A stretch of 44,551 nt of DNA. Origin: a virus. The stretch spans positions 1 through 44,551 of IMG/VR virus record IMGVR_UViG_3300010354_000162; one strand, written 5' to 3'. The translations under genes and the position numbers were made by a program. This document shows positions 17,338 through 24,774 of this stretch, piece after piece. The notes under the pieces were generated by a model. The model saw only the letters and a program-made list of their open reading frames with translations. It ran no database searches and was not told the origin of the DNA. The first letter of the stretch is position 1. Each line of letters opens with the position of its first letter.

Positions 17338-18546
17338 GTGCATCGATTTGCCATAGACTCATCCGTGCTTGGGACGGAAAAACACCTCGTCGGCGACGAG
17401 GAAGGATTTCTTTGGTCCGATTCTGTTCCACGTGATGCATGGCACATGACAGGCGATCTAAAGACTTCTTCAACTGCCCGGTGCCTCGACACTCTCTTCA
17501 AGATGTCTGGCCACAAAGTGACCGAAGTCCCCGAGAGATACCTTCTTTCTATGAAGACGTTGGTCACAGGTTCGAACTCAATACCGTGGCAAATGGTTCT
17601 ACCCCAGGGCGTCTTTAAGCAATTCTTTAAAAATGTCGTAAGGGAAACAACTACTGTTTTTCCTAATTTACCTTTTGACTATTACGAGACAGCCTGGGTC
17701 GCAGGGACACGTGTTCTCAACTCTCTCCGTCCATGCGCCATAGACTTGGACGCCTTTAACGATGCCCTCTCTCAGAATCCTGCATCACCCGGTCTTGAAA
17801 GCTTTAGACCGAAGCGCAGCGGCTTCTCTAGGCCTGTTATCTACGATAGATTTGCTACGCGCACTGGTAGGCTTACCGTCATAGACGGACCCAACATTTT
17901 GATTCTCAAAAAAGAGAATAGGAGAATCATCAAGTCTTCGTTTGAAGACGGAATAATCGCCTATGTCGACTTCAGGGCGTTAGAGGCGAGAATCGTCCTC
18001 GGAGAGGCAGGCAGATACTCTACCTCAGAAGATCTCTATGAGGATGTAGCAAACAGTCAGTTCAAGGGTGTTCTCCCGCGCGACATAGTTAAAGTCGCAG
18101 TTCTTTCTGAGCTTTACGGAATATCTCGTTCATCTCTCAAGTCTCGACTCGGAGTTTCAGACCAAAAGCTTGACTCTTTTATCGGAGTCATTCGAGACTA
18201 CTTTAAGGTCAATGAATTGCGTAGCCGCTTAAAAGATCAGGTGGGAAATAGCGGTAAGATGATCAATAGATTTGGACGGCCGCTTACCATCCCGACCGGT
18301 CAAGACAATCTATTGGTCAACACGTACGCTCAGTCCACGGGAGTTGATGTGTCACTCCTTGGATTCGATTACATCCTTCGTATCCTTGGGTCTGAGGGAA
18401 TCAGACCGCTGTTCGTCCTTCACGACGCTATTATCATAGATGTCAGGGGAGACAGGATAGGCGAGATCGAGAAGATTTGCAACGTTAACATTCCGACCTA
18501 TGAATCTCCCTTCCCAGTAAAGTTTGAACAACTTTCTTCTACTTGA
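17338..18546 (+). CDS. Family A DNA polymerase, short and divergent
   Basis: The protein has 402 residues from GTG 17338 (start uncertain; the frame is open back to 17314). The palm motifs of DNA polymerase I can be followed: TGRLTVIDGPNIL near 177, motif A YVDFRALEARI (D211, E216), motif B RDIVKVAVLSELYG (R248, K252, Y260, G261) and motif C VLHDAIIIDV (H362, D363). The Glu usually following D363 is Ala. No proofreading motifs are seen in the ~150 residues before the palm, and no 5' nuclease is attached; that function is a separate gene at 23806. The protein is far shorter than usual phage PolA (550-700 residues). Likely a DNA-synthesis enzyme; whether it is the main replicase cannot be told here. 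Confidence 0.75.
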   Translation: MHRFAIDSSVLGTEKHLVGDEEGFLWSDSVPRDAWHMTGDLKTSSTARCLDTLFKMSGHKVTEVPERYLLSMKTLVTGSNSIPWQMVLPQGVFKQFFKNVVRETTTVFPNLPFDYYETAWVAGTRVLNSLRPCAIDLDAFNDALSQNPASPGLESFRPKRSGFSRPVIYDRFATRTGRLTVIDGPNILILKKENRRIIKSSFEDGIIAYVDFRALEARIVLGEAGRYSTSEDLYEDVANSQFKGVLPRDIVKVAVLSELYGISRSSLKSRLGVSDQKLDSFIGVIRDYFKVNELRSRLKDQVGNSGKMINRFGRPLTIPTGQDNLLVNTYAQSTGVDVSLLGFDYILRILGSEGIRPLFVLHDAIIIDVRGDRIGEIEKICNVNIPTYESPFPVKFEQLSST

Positions 18547-18560
18547 TTATCATTACCAGC

Positions 18561-19148
18561 ATGGAACTCACCCCAGAACAAATTGCAGAAAATTTTGAAA
18601 AGTTTCGAAGCTTTATGGAGAAGCTTGGTGATAGGTCTGAGCCTGCGCTTGCATTAGTAGATCATCTAGGAGAACGACTTGCAATGTGTCCCGCCTCCTC
18701 TAGAAAGGAATACCATGCTGCATTCCCAGGCGGTTTGGTCGATCACTCTCTCAGACTTCTTAGTAATGCGCTGAAGCTTTGCAAGACTTTTAACTGGGAA
18801 GTTCCTAAGGATTCACTCATTATTGGCTGTCTGCTTCATGATTTGGGCAAGGTAGGCGATCACGAAAAAGACTATTACGTTCCACAAGATTCAGACTGGC
18901 ACAGAGAAAAGCTTGGTGAGATGTATAAGCACAACAAAGAAATTCTCTACATGACGGTACCAGATAGAGGTGTGTGGTTGTGTCAGCAGTTTGGTCTTAG
19001 ACTTACACAGGATGAATGGCTTGCTATCAAGCTTAATGATGGGCAGTATGCCGAGGAGAACGCTCCCTATAAGATGAAAGAACCTCTGCTTGCTGACATT
19101 GTTCATCTTGCTGACTATATTTCCTGCAAGCAGGAAAAGAATCTGTAG
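18561..19148 (+). CDS. HD-domain phosphohydrolase
   Basis: The protein has 195 residues from ATG 18561; the TTG at 18543 would add six residues overlapping the polymerase gene and has no SD. The metal-binding pattern is clear: H62 in LVDHSLRLL, H93-D94 in GCLLHDLGKVGD and a distal Asp in DIVHLADYIS. HD proteins of this layout act on nucleotides or RNA ends (phosphohydrolase or exoribonuclease-associated). An Asp/Glu-rich helix and a His-containing loop lie between. Its position between polymerase and SSB suggests a nucleotide-pool or nucleic-acid processing role; the substrate is unknown. Confidence 0.75.
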   Translation: MELTPEQIAENFEKFRSFMEKLGDRSEPALALVDHLGERLAMCPASSRKEYHAAFPGGLVDHSLRLLSNALKLCKTFNWEVPKDSLIIGCLLHDLGKVGDHEKDYYVPQDSDWHREKLGEMYKHNKEILYMTVPDRGVWLCQQFGLRLTQDEWLAIKLNDGQYAEENAPYKMKEPLLADIVHLADYISCKQEKNL

Positions 19149-19167
19149 CTTCTGAATACTTATTCGC

Positions 19168-19461
19168 ATGAGCGCTTTACTGAGACAGTACATAGAGGCA
19201 GTCCTCTCCGAGGTTGTCGATTATCGTGTACCCAATCAGTTGGTATCTAAAGGATCACCAAAGAAGCAAAAAGACAAAAAAGACGATGCGAACAAGGATT
19301 CGGAAGAGGAGACGGAAGAGATGGACGAAATGAGTGTTGTCGCCAACATTGCAGGTTATACAGCGCCGTTAGGTGCTTCTTCAGCTGACGTGGGCTCAAA
19401 TCCCACCAGGCCTGGTCAGAAGCTCAAGAAAACGAAAAAGAATTACGTGCGTTGGAAGTGA
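19168..19461 (+). CDS. Hypothetical protein with LxE-type N-terminus
   Basis: The protein has 97 residues. The N-terminal helix LLRQYIEAVLSEVVDY resembles the short amphipathic leader found on eight or so other proteins of the window (see 35292, 37239). A Lys/Asp/Glu-rich low-complexity stretch (residues ~30-52) follows, then MSVVANIAGYTAPLGASS and a Lys-rich end. The NIAGYTAPLG block recurs, to my knowledge, in unassigned proteins of large aquatic phages. No SD is visible; the ATG lies 5 bases after a TACTTAT box. Role unknown. Confidence 0.55.
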   Translation: MSALLRQYIEAVLSEVVDYRVPNQLVSKGSPKKQKDKKDDANKDSEEETEEMDEMSVVANIAGYTAPLGASSADVGSNPTRPGQKLKKTKKNYVRWK

Positions 19462-19526
19462 TCTCTGTCGGGACACAACAATTGAACAGTCTTGACTCCA
19501 TGTGTTAAGTTAAGGACTCAAACAAC

Positions 19527-19558
19527 GACGGTACTCCCGCGCGGTGCGGTATACCGTC
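19527..19558 (+). promoter_or_regulatory. Hairpin in the leader of the SSB gene, possible autoregulatory site
   Basis: GACGGTA (19527-19533) pairs with TACCGTC (19552-19558) and an inner CCGC/GCGG (19537-19540 / 19546-19549) extends the stem, 42 bases before ATG 19600. An A/G-rich unstructured stretch leads to the SD. T4 gp32 represses its own translation through a folded leader followed by unpaired A/U-rich RNA; a similar arrangement is inferred here. Confidence 0.4.
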
Positions 19559-19599
19559 TACAAATAACAATAGGAAACGGAAAAGGAAAGTAGGTAAAA

Positions 19600-20433
19600 A
19601 TGGCTATTGATCTAGAGGCAATTAAGCGTCGTGTCGCAGAACTCAGCGGTGTCAAGAAGACATCTTCGGTTCAGATGTGGAAGCCGACTGTAGGCGAATA
19701 CAAGGTAAGGTGCCTCCCTTGGAAGAACTCACCGGACGGTCAGCCATTCGCAGAACGCTGGTTCTACTACATCGGTGAAAATGCAGGAATTTTGACACCA
19801 AAGCAATTTGGCAAGCCCGATCCCATCGACGATCTCATCCGCAAGCTTTACAGCAGTGGAAAGCCAGAGGACAGGGTTCTTGCCAAGAAGTTAGCACCGA
19901 AGATGCGATGCTATGCTCCCGTTATTGTTAGAGGCGAGGAAGACAAGGGGGTCCAAATCTGGAGCTTTGGTAAGCTCGTCTACCAGCGCATGCTTGGCTT
20001 CTTCCTCGACGAGGAGGTTGGTGATATCCTCTCTCCGACCGAAGGTTTCGATCTCAAGGTCACTATTTCGAAGCAGCCTGGCAAGCAGTTTAATGACACT
20101 ACCGTAGATCCTGCACGCAAGTCTACTTCTCTCCACTCTGACCAGTCTGTATCCCAGAAGTGGCTTGATAACATTCCGAGCATCGACGACATGTACAGGC
20201 TCAAGTCTACCCAAGAAATTGAGACCATCCTCAACAATTGGCTGAGCGGAGGATCTGCAGATTCTTCGGCCGACGGCGGATCCTCTCGCGGCTCCGAGCC
20301 TGTTGATGAACTTGAAAGTCTCGTCGCGGAAGTGAAGCAATCCGACAAGAAACCTGTAAAGAAGGTGGAGAAGACAGAAGCTAAGAAGCAGTCTCTTGAT
20401 GATGCATTCGCAGATCTAATCGGTGAAGAGTGA
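19600..20433 (+). CDS. Single-stranded DNA-binding protein, gp32-like
   Basis: The protein has 277 residues. The N-terminal basic segment (LEAIKRRVAELSG) is followed by WKPTVGEYKVRCLPW, an aromatic OB-fold core (AERWFYYIGENAGIL, KMRCYAPVIVRGE, IWSFGKLVYQRML) and a Ser/Gly/Glu-rich linker. The C-terminus LDDAFADLIGEE is acidic, as in gp32-type SSBs where it recruits helicase, polymerase and recombinase. It coats single strands at replication forks and in recombination. It lacks an obvious zinc-binding Cys/His set, which T4 gp32 has. A strong terminator follows at 20442-20470, which would set its expression apart from recA. Confidence 0.85.
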   Translation: MAIDLEAIKRRVAELSGVKKTSSVQMWKPTVGEYKVRCLPWKNSPDGQPFAERWFYYIGENAGILTPKQFGKPDPIDDLIRKLYSSGKPEDRVLAKKLAPKMRCYAPVIVRGEEDKGVQIWSFGKLVYQRMLGFFLDEEVGDILSPTEGFDLKVTISKQPGKQFNDTTVDPARKSTSLHSDQSVSQKWLDNIPSIDDMYRLKSTQEIETILNNWLSGGSADSSADGGSSRGSEPVDELESLVAEVKQSDKKPVKKVEKTEAKKQSLDDAFADLIGEE

Positions 20434-20441
20434 TTACTATG

Positions 20442-20472
20442 AAGGGCACACACAGTCGTGTGTGCCCTTTCT
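20442..20472 (+). terminator. Rho-independent terminator after SSB gene
   Basis: A 12-bp perfect stem (AAGGGCACACAC at 20442-20453 with 20458-20469), AGTC loop, then TTCTTCTT. It begins nine bases after the SSB stop codon. Confidence 0.85.
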
Positions 20473-20490
20473 TCTTACGGAGACAAATTA

Positions 20491-21672
20491 ATGGCTAAGA
20501 AAGACAAGGAATTAGAAACAACCTCTTCAAAGAAGAGCGACGTAGATGACATGATGAAGGATCTCATCACGTCCATCAACAAGGAGTTCGGAACGAGGGT
20601 TGCTTACAATCTCTCGGAAATGGATGCACCAACCATTGTCAAGCGATGGATCGATACAGGCTCCATTCAACTGAACTACGCCATTAGAAATGCCGTCGAT
20701 GGCGGATATCCTGAGGGACGAATCATTGAGATTAGCGGTCCACCATCAAGTGGAAAGTCTCACCTGGCCTATCATGCTGCTGCAGTTGCCCAGAAGATGG
20801 GCGGCCTTGTCGTCTATGTGGATACTGAGAATGCCACGCCCGTTCAGAAGCTCGCTGACATGGGAATCGACGTTAAGAAGCGGTTTGTCTACTGCGACTC
20901 CCACATGACCGAAGAAGTATTCTCGATTATTGAATCGACCATTACCAAGGCAAAGCAAATAATCGAGAAGAACGTACCAATCGTTGTCATCTGGGACTCC
21001 GTTGCAGCGACTTCACCCAAGGCTGAACTCGACGGTGAGTATGAGGACAACACGATTGGTCTGCAAGCTCGTGTCATCTCTAAGGGTATGCGAAAGATTA
21101 CAGGCGTGATCGGTCAGAACAACGTGACGTTGCTTTGCATCAATCAGATCCGCGACAAGATCGGTGTCATGTATGGTGATCCAACCACTACACCTGGCGG
21201 TAAGGCCATTCCGTTCCATGCTTCTGTCAGAATCTCGCTATCCAGCGGCAACCCTGTGAAGGACAAGGACGGAAACATCATCGGTATTCACGTCATTTGC
21301 ACGATCAAGAAGAACAAGGTCGCTCCTCCTTTCAAGAAGTGCGAGTTCGACATCATCTTCGGTAAGGGCATCGTGGAGCACGAGTACATCTTCGACGAAG
21401 TTCGAACTTACTGCAAGGAGAACGGCGGTGTTGTCTTCGAAGACAACAAGATAATCATTACCGGAGACGGAGCCTGGAAGGAACTTGTCGTATCTTCTGA
21501 AAAGACTGGTGAAGTTCTCATTACCAAGAAGTTCTACAAGGCAGACTTCGGAGACGTAATGAGAGATGAGAAGTACAGGAAGTACGTCAATGCTGTGATT
21601 GAAGCTGCTTTGACAATAAATCCAAGTGAGATTGAGCAGATCATTGAAGAGGAGATAACTTCAGATGAGTGA
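20491..21672 (+). CDS. recA: RecA/UvsX-type recombinase
   Basis: The protein has 393 residues from ATG 20491, with SD GGAG at 20480-20483. The GTG at 20458 lies inside the terminator stem and is rejected. Walker A is GPPSSGKS (residues 83-90); Walker B is VPIVVIWDSVAA. The sequence also holds TENATPVQKLADMGID, and loop region INQIRDKIGVMYGDP then TTPGGKAIPFHASVRI, which is closer to bacterial RecA than to T4 UvsX. It forms filaments on SSB-coated DNA for strand exchange, repair and recombination-primed replication. The C-terminus is acidic (IEQIIEEEITSDE). It overlaps the dut start by eight bases. Confidence 0.9.
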   Translation: MAKKDKELETTSSKKSDVDDMMKDLITSINKEFGTRVAYNLSEMDAPTIVKRWIDTGSIQLNYAIRNAVDGGYPEGRIIEISGPPSSGKSHLAYHAAAVAQKMGGLVVYVDTENATPVQKLADMGIDVKKRFVYCDSHMTEEVFSIIESTITKAKQIIEKNVPIVVIWDSVAATSPKAELDGEYEDNTIGLQARVISKGMRKITGVIGQNNVTLLCINQIRDKIGVMYGDPTTTPGGKAIPFHASVRISLSSGNPVKDKDGNIIGIHVICTIKKNKVAPPFKKCEFDIIFGKGIVEHEYIFDEVRTYCKENGGVVFEDNKIIITGDGAWKELVVSSEKTGEVLITKKFYKADFGDVMRDEKYRKYVNAVIEAALTINPSEIEQIIEEEITSDE

Positions 21673-22090
21673 TGTCGTAGTAGGATACAAGAACCAAGCT
21701 CCACCTCAGTACGCAACCCCTGGGTCTGCTGGGTGTGACTTAATTGCAAGTGAAGAAATTACAATCCCACCAGGAAAGTGGAGCGCAGTAAGCACAGGCC
21801 TCCATCTAGAAATTCCAAATGGATACGTTGCCCAAGTTTGCCCTCGATCAGGTCTGGCTTTTAAGCACGGAGTGACAGTACTCAACTCCCCTGGCATAAT
21901 TGATTCTGACTATAGAGGAGAAATCAAAGTTCTTCTTATAAATCATAATTCTTTACGTTATACAGTAAAGAAGGGTGACAGAATTGCTCAACTAGTCTTT
22001 TTACCTTTTGCTCAGGCAGAGATGCGGCATGTAGAACATTTCTCTCCTACAGAAAGAGGAGAAGGCGGATTTGGAAGCACGGGACGATAA
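21665..22090 (+). CDS. dut: dUTPase, trimeric type
   Basis: The protein has 141 residues and all five signature motifs: PGSAGCDL (motif 1, ~20-27), CPRSGLAFKHGV (2-3), NSPGIIDSDYRGE with the catalytic Asp, GDRIAQLVFLP (4), and GEGGFGSTGR (5) at the C-terminus. It converts dUTP to dUMP and pyrophosphate, keeping uracil out of DNA and feeding ThyX with dUMP. Length is typical of the family. It overlaps recA by eight bases and the next small gene by one, so it is translationally coupled. A second, unrelated dUTPase-like family is coded at 38852. Confidence 0.95.
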   Translation: MSDVVVGYKNQAPPQYATPGSAGCDLIASEEITIPPGKWSAVSTGLHLEIPNGYVAQVCPRSGLAFKHGVTVLNSPGIIDSDYRGEIKVLLINHNSLRYTVKKGDRIAQLVFLPFAQAEMRHVEHFSPTERGEGGFGSTGR

Positions 22091-22401
22091 TGGAAAGCTT
22101 TTATCTCATTGTTGTTTTTTCCCTTGGCTACATTGCCGGATCTTTGGACAGTCTTCGACGTTCGCTTAGAGTTTCCGGACACACTGAGTCTTCTGTTTCC
22201 TCTTTTGTCACTGAGGTGAACAGAGACCAGAAGCGTCAAGCAAAGGCGAAAATCTCCATAGATAATTCAACGTATGTTACTGATATTTCTACAGACGGCA
22301 TAGAATCAAAAGGTTCTCCGCTTGGGACGGTATCGCAGTCAAAAGACGACATATCGTCAGCTGCGAATAAACTTGCTCAGCTTAAGAAGATGAAAGGATA
22401 G
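22090..22401 (+). CDS. Small membrane-anchored hypothetical protein
   Basis: The protein has 103 residues. Residues 4-20 (FYLIVVFSLGYIAGSL) form one predicted membrane helix with a short outside end; the rest is polar, with RDQKRQAKAKISI and a C-terminal Lys-rich helix (NKLAQLKKMKG). It is coupled to dut by a TAATG junction and lies ahead of an actin-like ATPase. The family is not recognised. A membrane anchor or adaptor for the following filament-type protein is possible, from position alone. Confidence 0.5.
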   Translation: MESFYLIVVFSLGYIAGSLDSLRRSLRVSGHTESSVSSFVTEVNRDQKRQAKAKISIDNSTYVTDISTDGIESKGSPLGTVSQSKDDISSAANKLAQLKKMKG

Positions 22402-22405
22402 TTAT
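22398..22405 (+). promoter_or_regulatory. ATAGTTAT box upstream of actin-like gene
   Basis: ATAGTTAT ends four bases before ATG 22410 and matches the core of the boxes at 26229 and 40182. No SD precedes this start. It could give a leaderless or very short-leader message; it may also be chance. Confidence 0.25.
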
Positions 22406-22409
22406 AAGC

Positions 22410-23414
22410 ATGGCTAAAGGATTAGACGTTGGAACCTCATTTATCGTCCTCTCATCCGAGGGTGACGGAGGAACTGTTGAGTACAAGGATTTCAGAGATG
22501 CTTTCTATGTGATCAAGCCCACAACTCCGATCGCATCGAAGATGATTGAAAAGGGACTCGCTGGAAAAGTTTTCGTAAAAGATACAGACGGGTCATACAT
22601 CATTCTCGGCAAGGACGCAATTGAAAAAGCTGTAGAGCGAAATGACTCTGCCAAGCGTCCGATGTATCGAGGAGTAGTCTCCACAAAGGAGAAAGACGCC
22701 AGAAGAGTTCTCTCGTATATACTTAAGGAAGTCGCTGGAAAGGCAACAAAGAGAGGCGAAAAACTTGTCTTCTGCGTTCCTGCACAACCAGTGGATCAGG
22801 AAGACGATGATTTTGATGTTGGCTACCATGAGGACGTCGTCAAGAAGGTCCTCGAAGAATGTGGTTATGAAGCTCGGGCAATCAATGAAGCAGAAGCGCT
22901 ATGTTACTCGGAGCTTGCGGACGATGACTATACCGGTGTTGCCCTGTCTTGGGGCGCGGGTATGGTTAACGTTTGTGTCATGCTGAACGGTGAACCTGTC
23001 GTCAAGTTCTCCACCACCAAGTCCGGTGACTGGGTAGATCGCATGGCTGCTGTTGCCACTGGAGAGACAGACTCAGTAGTACAATCTGAGAAGGAGCAAG
23101 GAGATTTCACGATCGGAAAGCCGTGTGACAATCAAGTCCTAGCTGCAGTTTCGTCGTATTACGATAGACTTATTGACTACACTACGAAGCAGCTTGCAGC
23201 GGCAATGGATGGTCACAAATCTCTTCCAAAGTTTAAGGACCCCCTCCCAGTCGTAGTAGCTGGTGGCACCACGAAAGCCAAGGGTTTTGTTAATCACTTT
23301 GAGAAGAAGCTCAATGAGAACGGTTTCCCGCTCCCTGTCAGAGAGGTAAAGCATGCCTCTGATCCGCTTCACGCAGTCGCTCGCGGCTGCCTAATCGCAT
23401 CTCAGATTCTCTAA
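22410..23414 (+). CDS. Actin/Hsp70-superfamily ATPase (ParM/MreB-like)
   Basis: The protein has 334 residues. The nucleotide-binding motifs of the actin fold are in order: phosphate-1 GLDVGTSFIVL (residues 4-14), connect-1 region INEAEALCYSEL (~158-169), phosphate-2 LSWGAGMVNVCVM (179-191; the usual Asp before the Gly pair is Ser), GDWVDR (206-211) and adenosine motif VVVAGGTTKAKGF (281-293). Such proteins are either filament-forming ATPases (ParM, Alp, MreB) or Hsp70-like chaperones; no substrate-binding domain is attached, so a filament-type ATPase is more likely. Possible roles are positioning replicating DNA or building an intracellular scaffold. Confidence 0.7.
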   Translation: MAKGLDVGTSFIVLSSEGDGGTVEYKDFRDAFYVIKPTTPIASKMIEKGLAGKVFVKDTDGSYIILGKDAIEKAVERNDSAKRPMYRGVVSTKEKDARRVLSYILKEVAGKATKRGEKLVFCVPAQPVDQEDDDFDVGYHEDVVKKVLEECGYEARAINEAEALCYSELADDDYTGVALSWGAGMVNVCVMLNGEPVVKFSTTKSGDWVDRMAAVATGETDSVVQSEKEQGDFTIGKPCDNQVLAAVSSYYDRLIDYTTKQLAAAMDGHKSLPKFKDPLPVVVAGGTTKAKGFVNHFEKKLNENGFPLPVREVKHASDPLHAVARGCLIASQIL

Positions 23415-23773
23415 TGGACTTTGATACAACGTGGAATATCTCCGAGAGTCCGGAAGGACTCTTGGAGGTTATAATGACGTGCAAAAAAGAACTGACTAAG
23501 AATTGTTTTTCAAAGTTTGGTTCTGCAAAGATACAAGACTATAGAGTTAGTGCATCTCAAAAAGTGTGCGAACTCTTACTTCTTTCCGAAGGCCATACTC
23601 CCATTAAGAGCAAAGAATTTGACTCTGCGTGTCACAAAGCAGTGGCAAGCTTTGATAACTTCAAGCTCTTCAAGACGAAAATGTTCGGAGATTCAGTGAT
23701 GAGAATCGAAGCATGCTTTGACATCGGCGAAGGCATGGGAAAATACTGGTACGCTAGTATTACTTTGATTTGA
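23414..23773 (+). CDS. Hypothetical protein
   Basis: The protein has 119 residues, with mixed alpha/beta character and six Cys (TCKKELTKNCF, VCELLLL, ACHKAV, EACFDIGEGMG). It begins at a TAATG junction with the ATPase gene. The closing IEACFDIGEGMGKYWYASITLI looks like a beta hairpin. No family recognised; the coupling suggests a function with the ATPase. Confidence 0.5.
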   Translation: MDFDTTWNISESPEGLLEVIMTCKKELTKNCFSKFGSAKIQDYRVSASQKVCELLLLSEGHTPIKSKEFDSACHKAVASFDNFKLFKTKMFGDSVMRIEACFDIGEGMGKYWYASITLI

Positions 23774-23805
23774 CAAGTGAAGCAATCATAAAGTAGATTT
23801 CCAGC

Positions 23806-24774
23806 ATGTCAGACGAACGTCCAGTCTTTGTAATCGATGGACTTAATATGTTTCTTCGCTCTTACAGTGCATTCCCTCAGATGTCATCTCACGGTTATCA
23901 GATGGGGGGATGCATAGGATTTCTTAAGTCTTTGCAGCGCTTATGTAGAGAGTTTCATCCTACAAGCGTGTACATTACTTGGGAGGGCGGAGGATCTCAG
24001 AGAAGACGAAAATTATATCCAGAATATAAAGCCAATAGGAAACCTGGAAAATTAAACCGATTTTACGGAGATGACATTCCTGACACCGAAGAGAACAAGC
24101 AGCATCAGTTGATTACACTGCTCAATGCTCTGAAAAACGTACCTGTTTGTCAAGTCTATGTGTCTGATTGTGAAGGTGATGACATCGTAGCATTTTTGAC
24201 AAATGGTCCACTTAGAGACAAAGAAATTGTCATAGTTTCTGCAGACAAAGACATGTATCAACTTCTTGGACCGAAGACTAAGATCTATTCTCTCTATAAG
24301 AAGAAATTCATTACAGATGAAGACTTGTTTGAAGAGTTCAGGATAAGATCCCACAACTTTGCTCTCGCAAAGTGTCTTTGTGGTGATGATTCAGATAACA
24401 TACCTGGTATTCAAGGTCTTGGTTTTAAGAGCGTAGCAAAGAAGTTTCCAATGCTTGGAAGCGAAGAGACAATCGTGTTGCAAGACTTAATAAATTACGC
24501 ACATACACAGCGGGGCGTTCTCTACAAGCGCGTTGTTGATGAGACCGCCATTGTCAACAGAAACTGGCAGCTTGTCCACTTAGACGGCAGTATGTTGTCG
24601 GGTGATCAGATGAAGCGCGTAGAACACGTTGTAGATACATTTGAACCCTCAGTAAATAAGATGGGTCTTATCAAATTGCTAATTAAAGAAGGAATCAGTG
24701 ATTTTGATTACGAAGGATTCTTTTATGATTTGTCGTGTGTCGACGGATTGAGATTCGCTTCGGAGAATAAATGA
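23806..24774 (+). CDS. 5'-3' exonuclease / flap endonuclease (PolI N-terminal or T4 RNase H type)
   Basis: The protein has 322 residues. Metal-ligand motifs: FVIDGLN (residues 8-14), RRKLYPEYKANRK (~68-80, the arch/helical gateway), VSDCEGDDIVAFL (~118), SADKDMYQLL (~145) and the helix-three-turn block CGDDSDNIPGIQGLGFKSVAKKF (~190-212). It removes RNA primers and 5' flaps. It supplies the 5' nuclease that the short polymerase at 17338 lacks. It overlaps the helicase gene with ATGA. The sequence CCAGC just before the ATG matches that at 18561; no SD is visible. Confidence 0.85.
   Translation: MSDERPVFVIDGLNMFLRSYSAFPQMSSHGYQMGGCIGFLKSLQRLCREFHPTSVYITWEGGGSQRRRKLYPEYKANRKPGKLNRFYGDDIPDTEENKQHQLITLLNALKNVPVCQVYVSDCEGDDIVAFLTNGPLRDKEIVIVSADKDMYQLLGPKTKIYSLYKKKFITDEDLFEEFRIRSHNFALAKCLCGDDSDNIPGIQGLGFKSVAKKFPMLGSEETIVLQDLINYAHTQRGVLYKRVVDETAIVNRNWQLVHLDGSMLSGDQMKRVEHVVDTFEPSVNKMGLIKLLIKEGISDFDYEGFFYDLSCVDGLRFASENK

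Noticed and set aside
20458-20490. GTG start giving a longer RecA
   Set aside because: The GTG is inside a terminator hairpin and lacks an SD; ATG 20491 has GGAG at good spacing.
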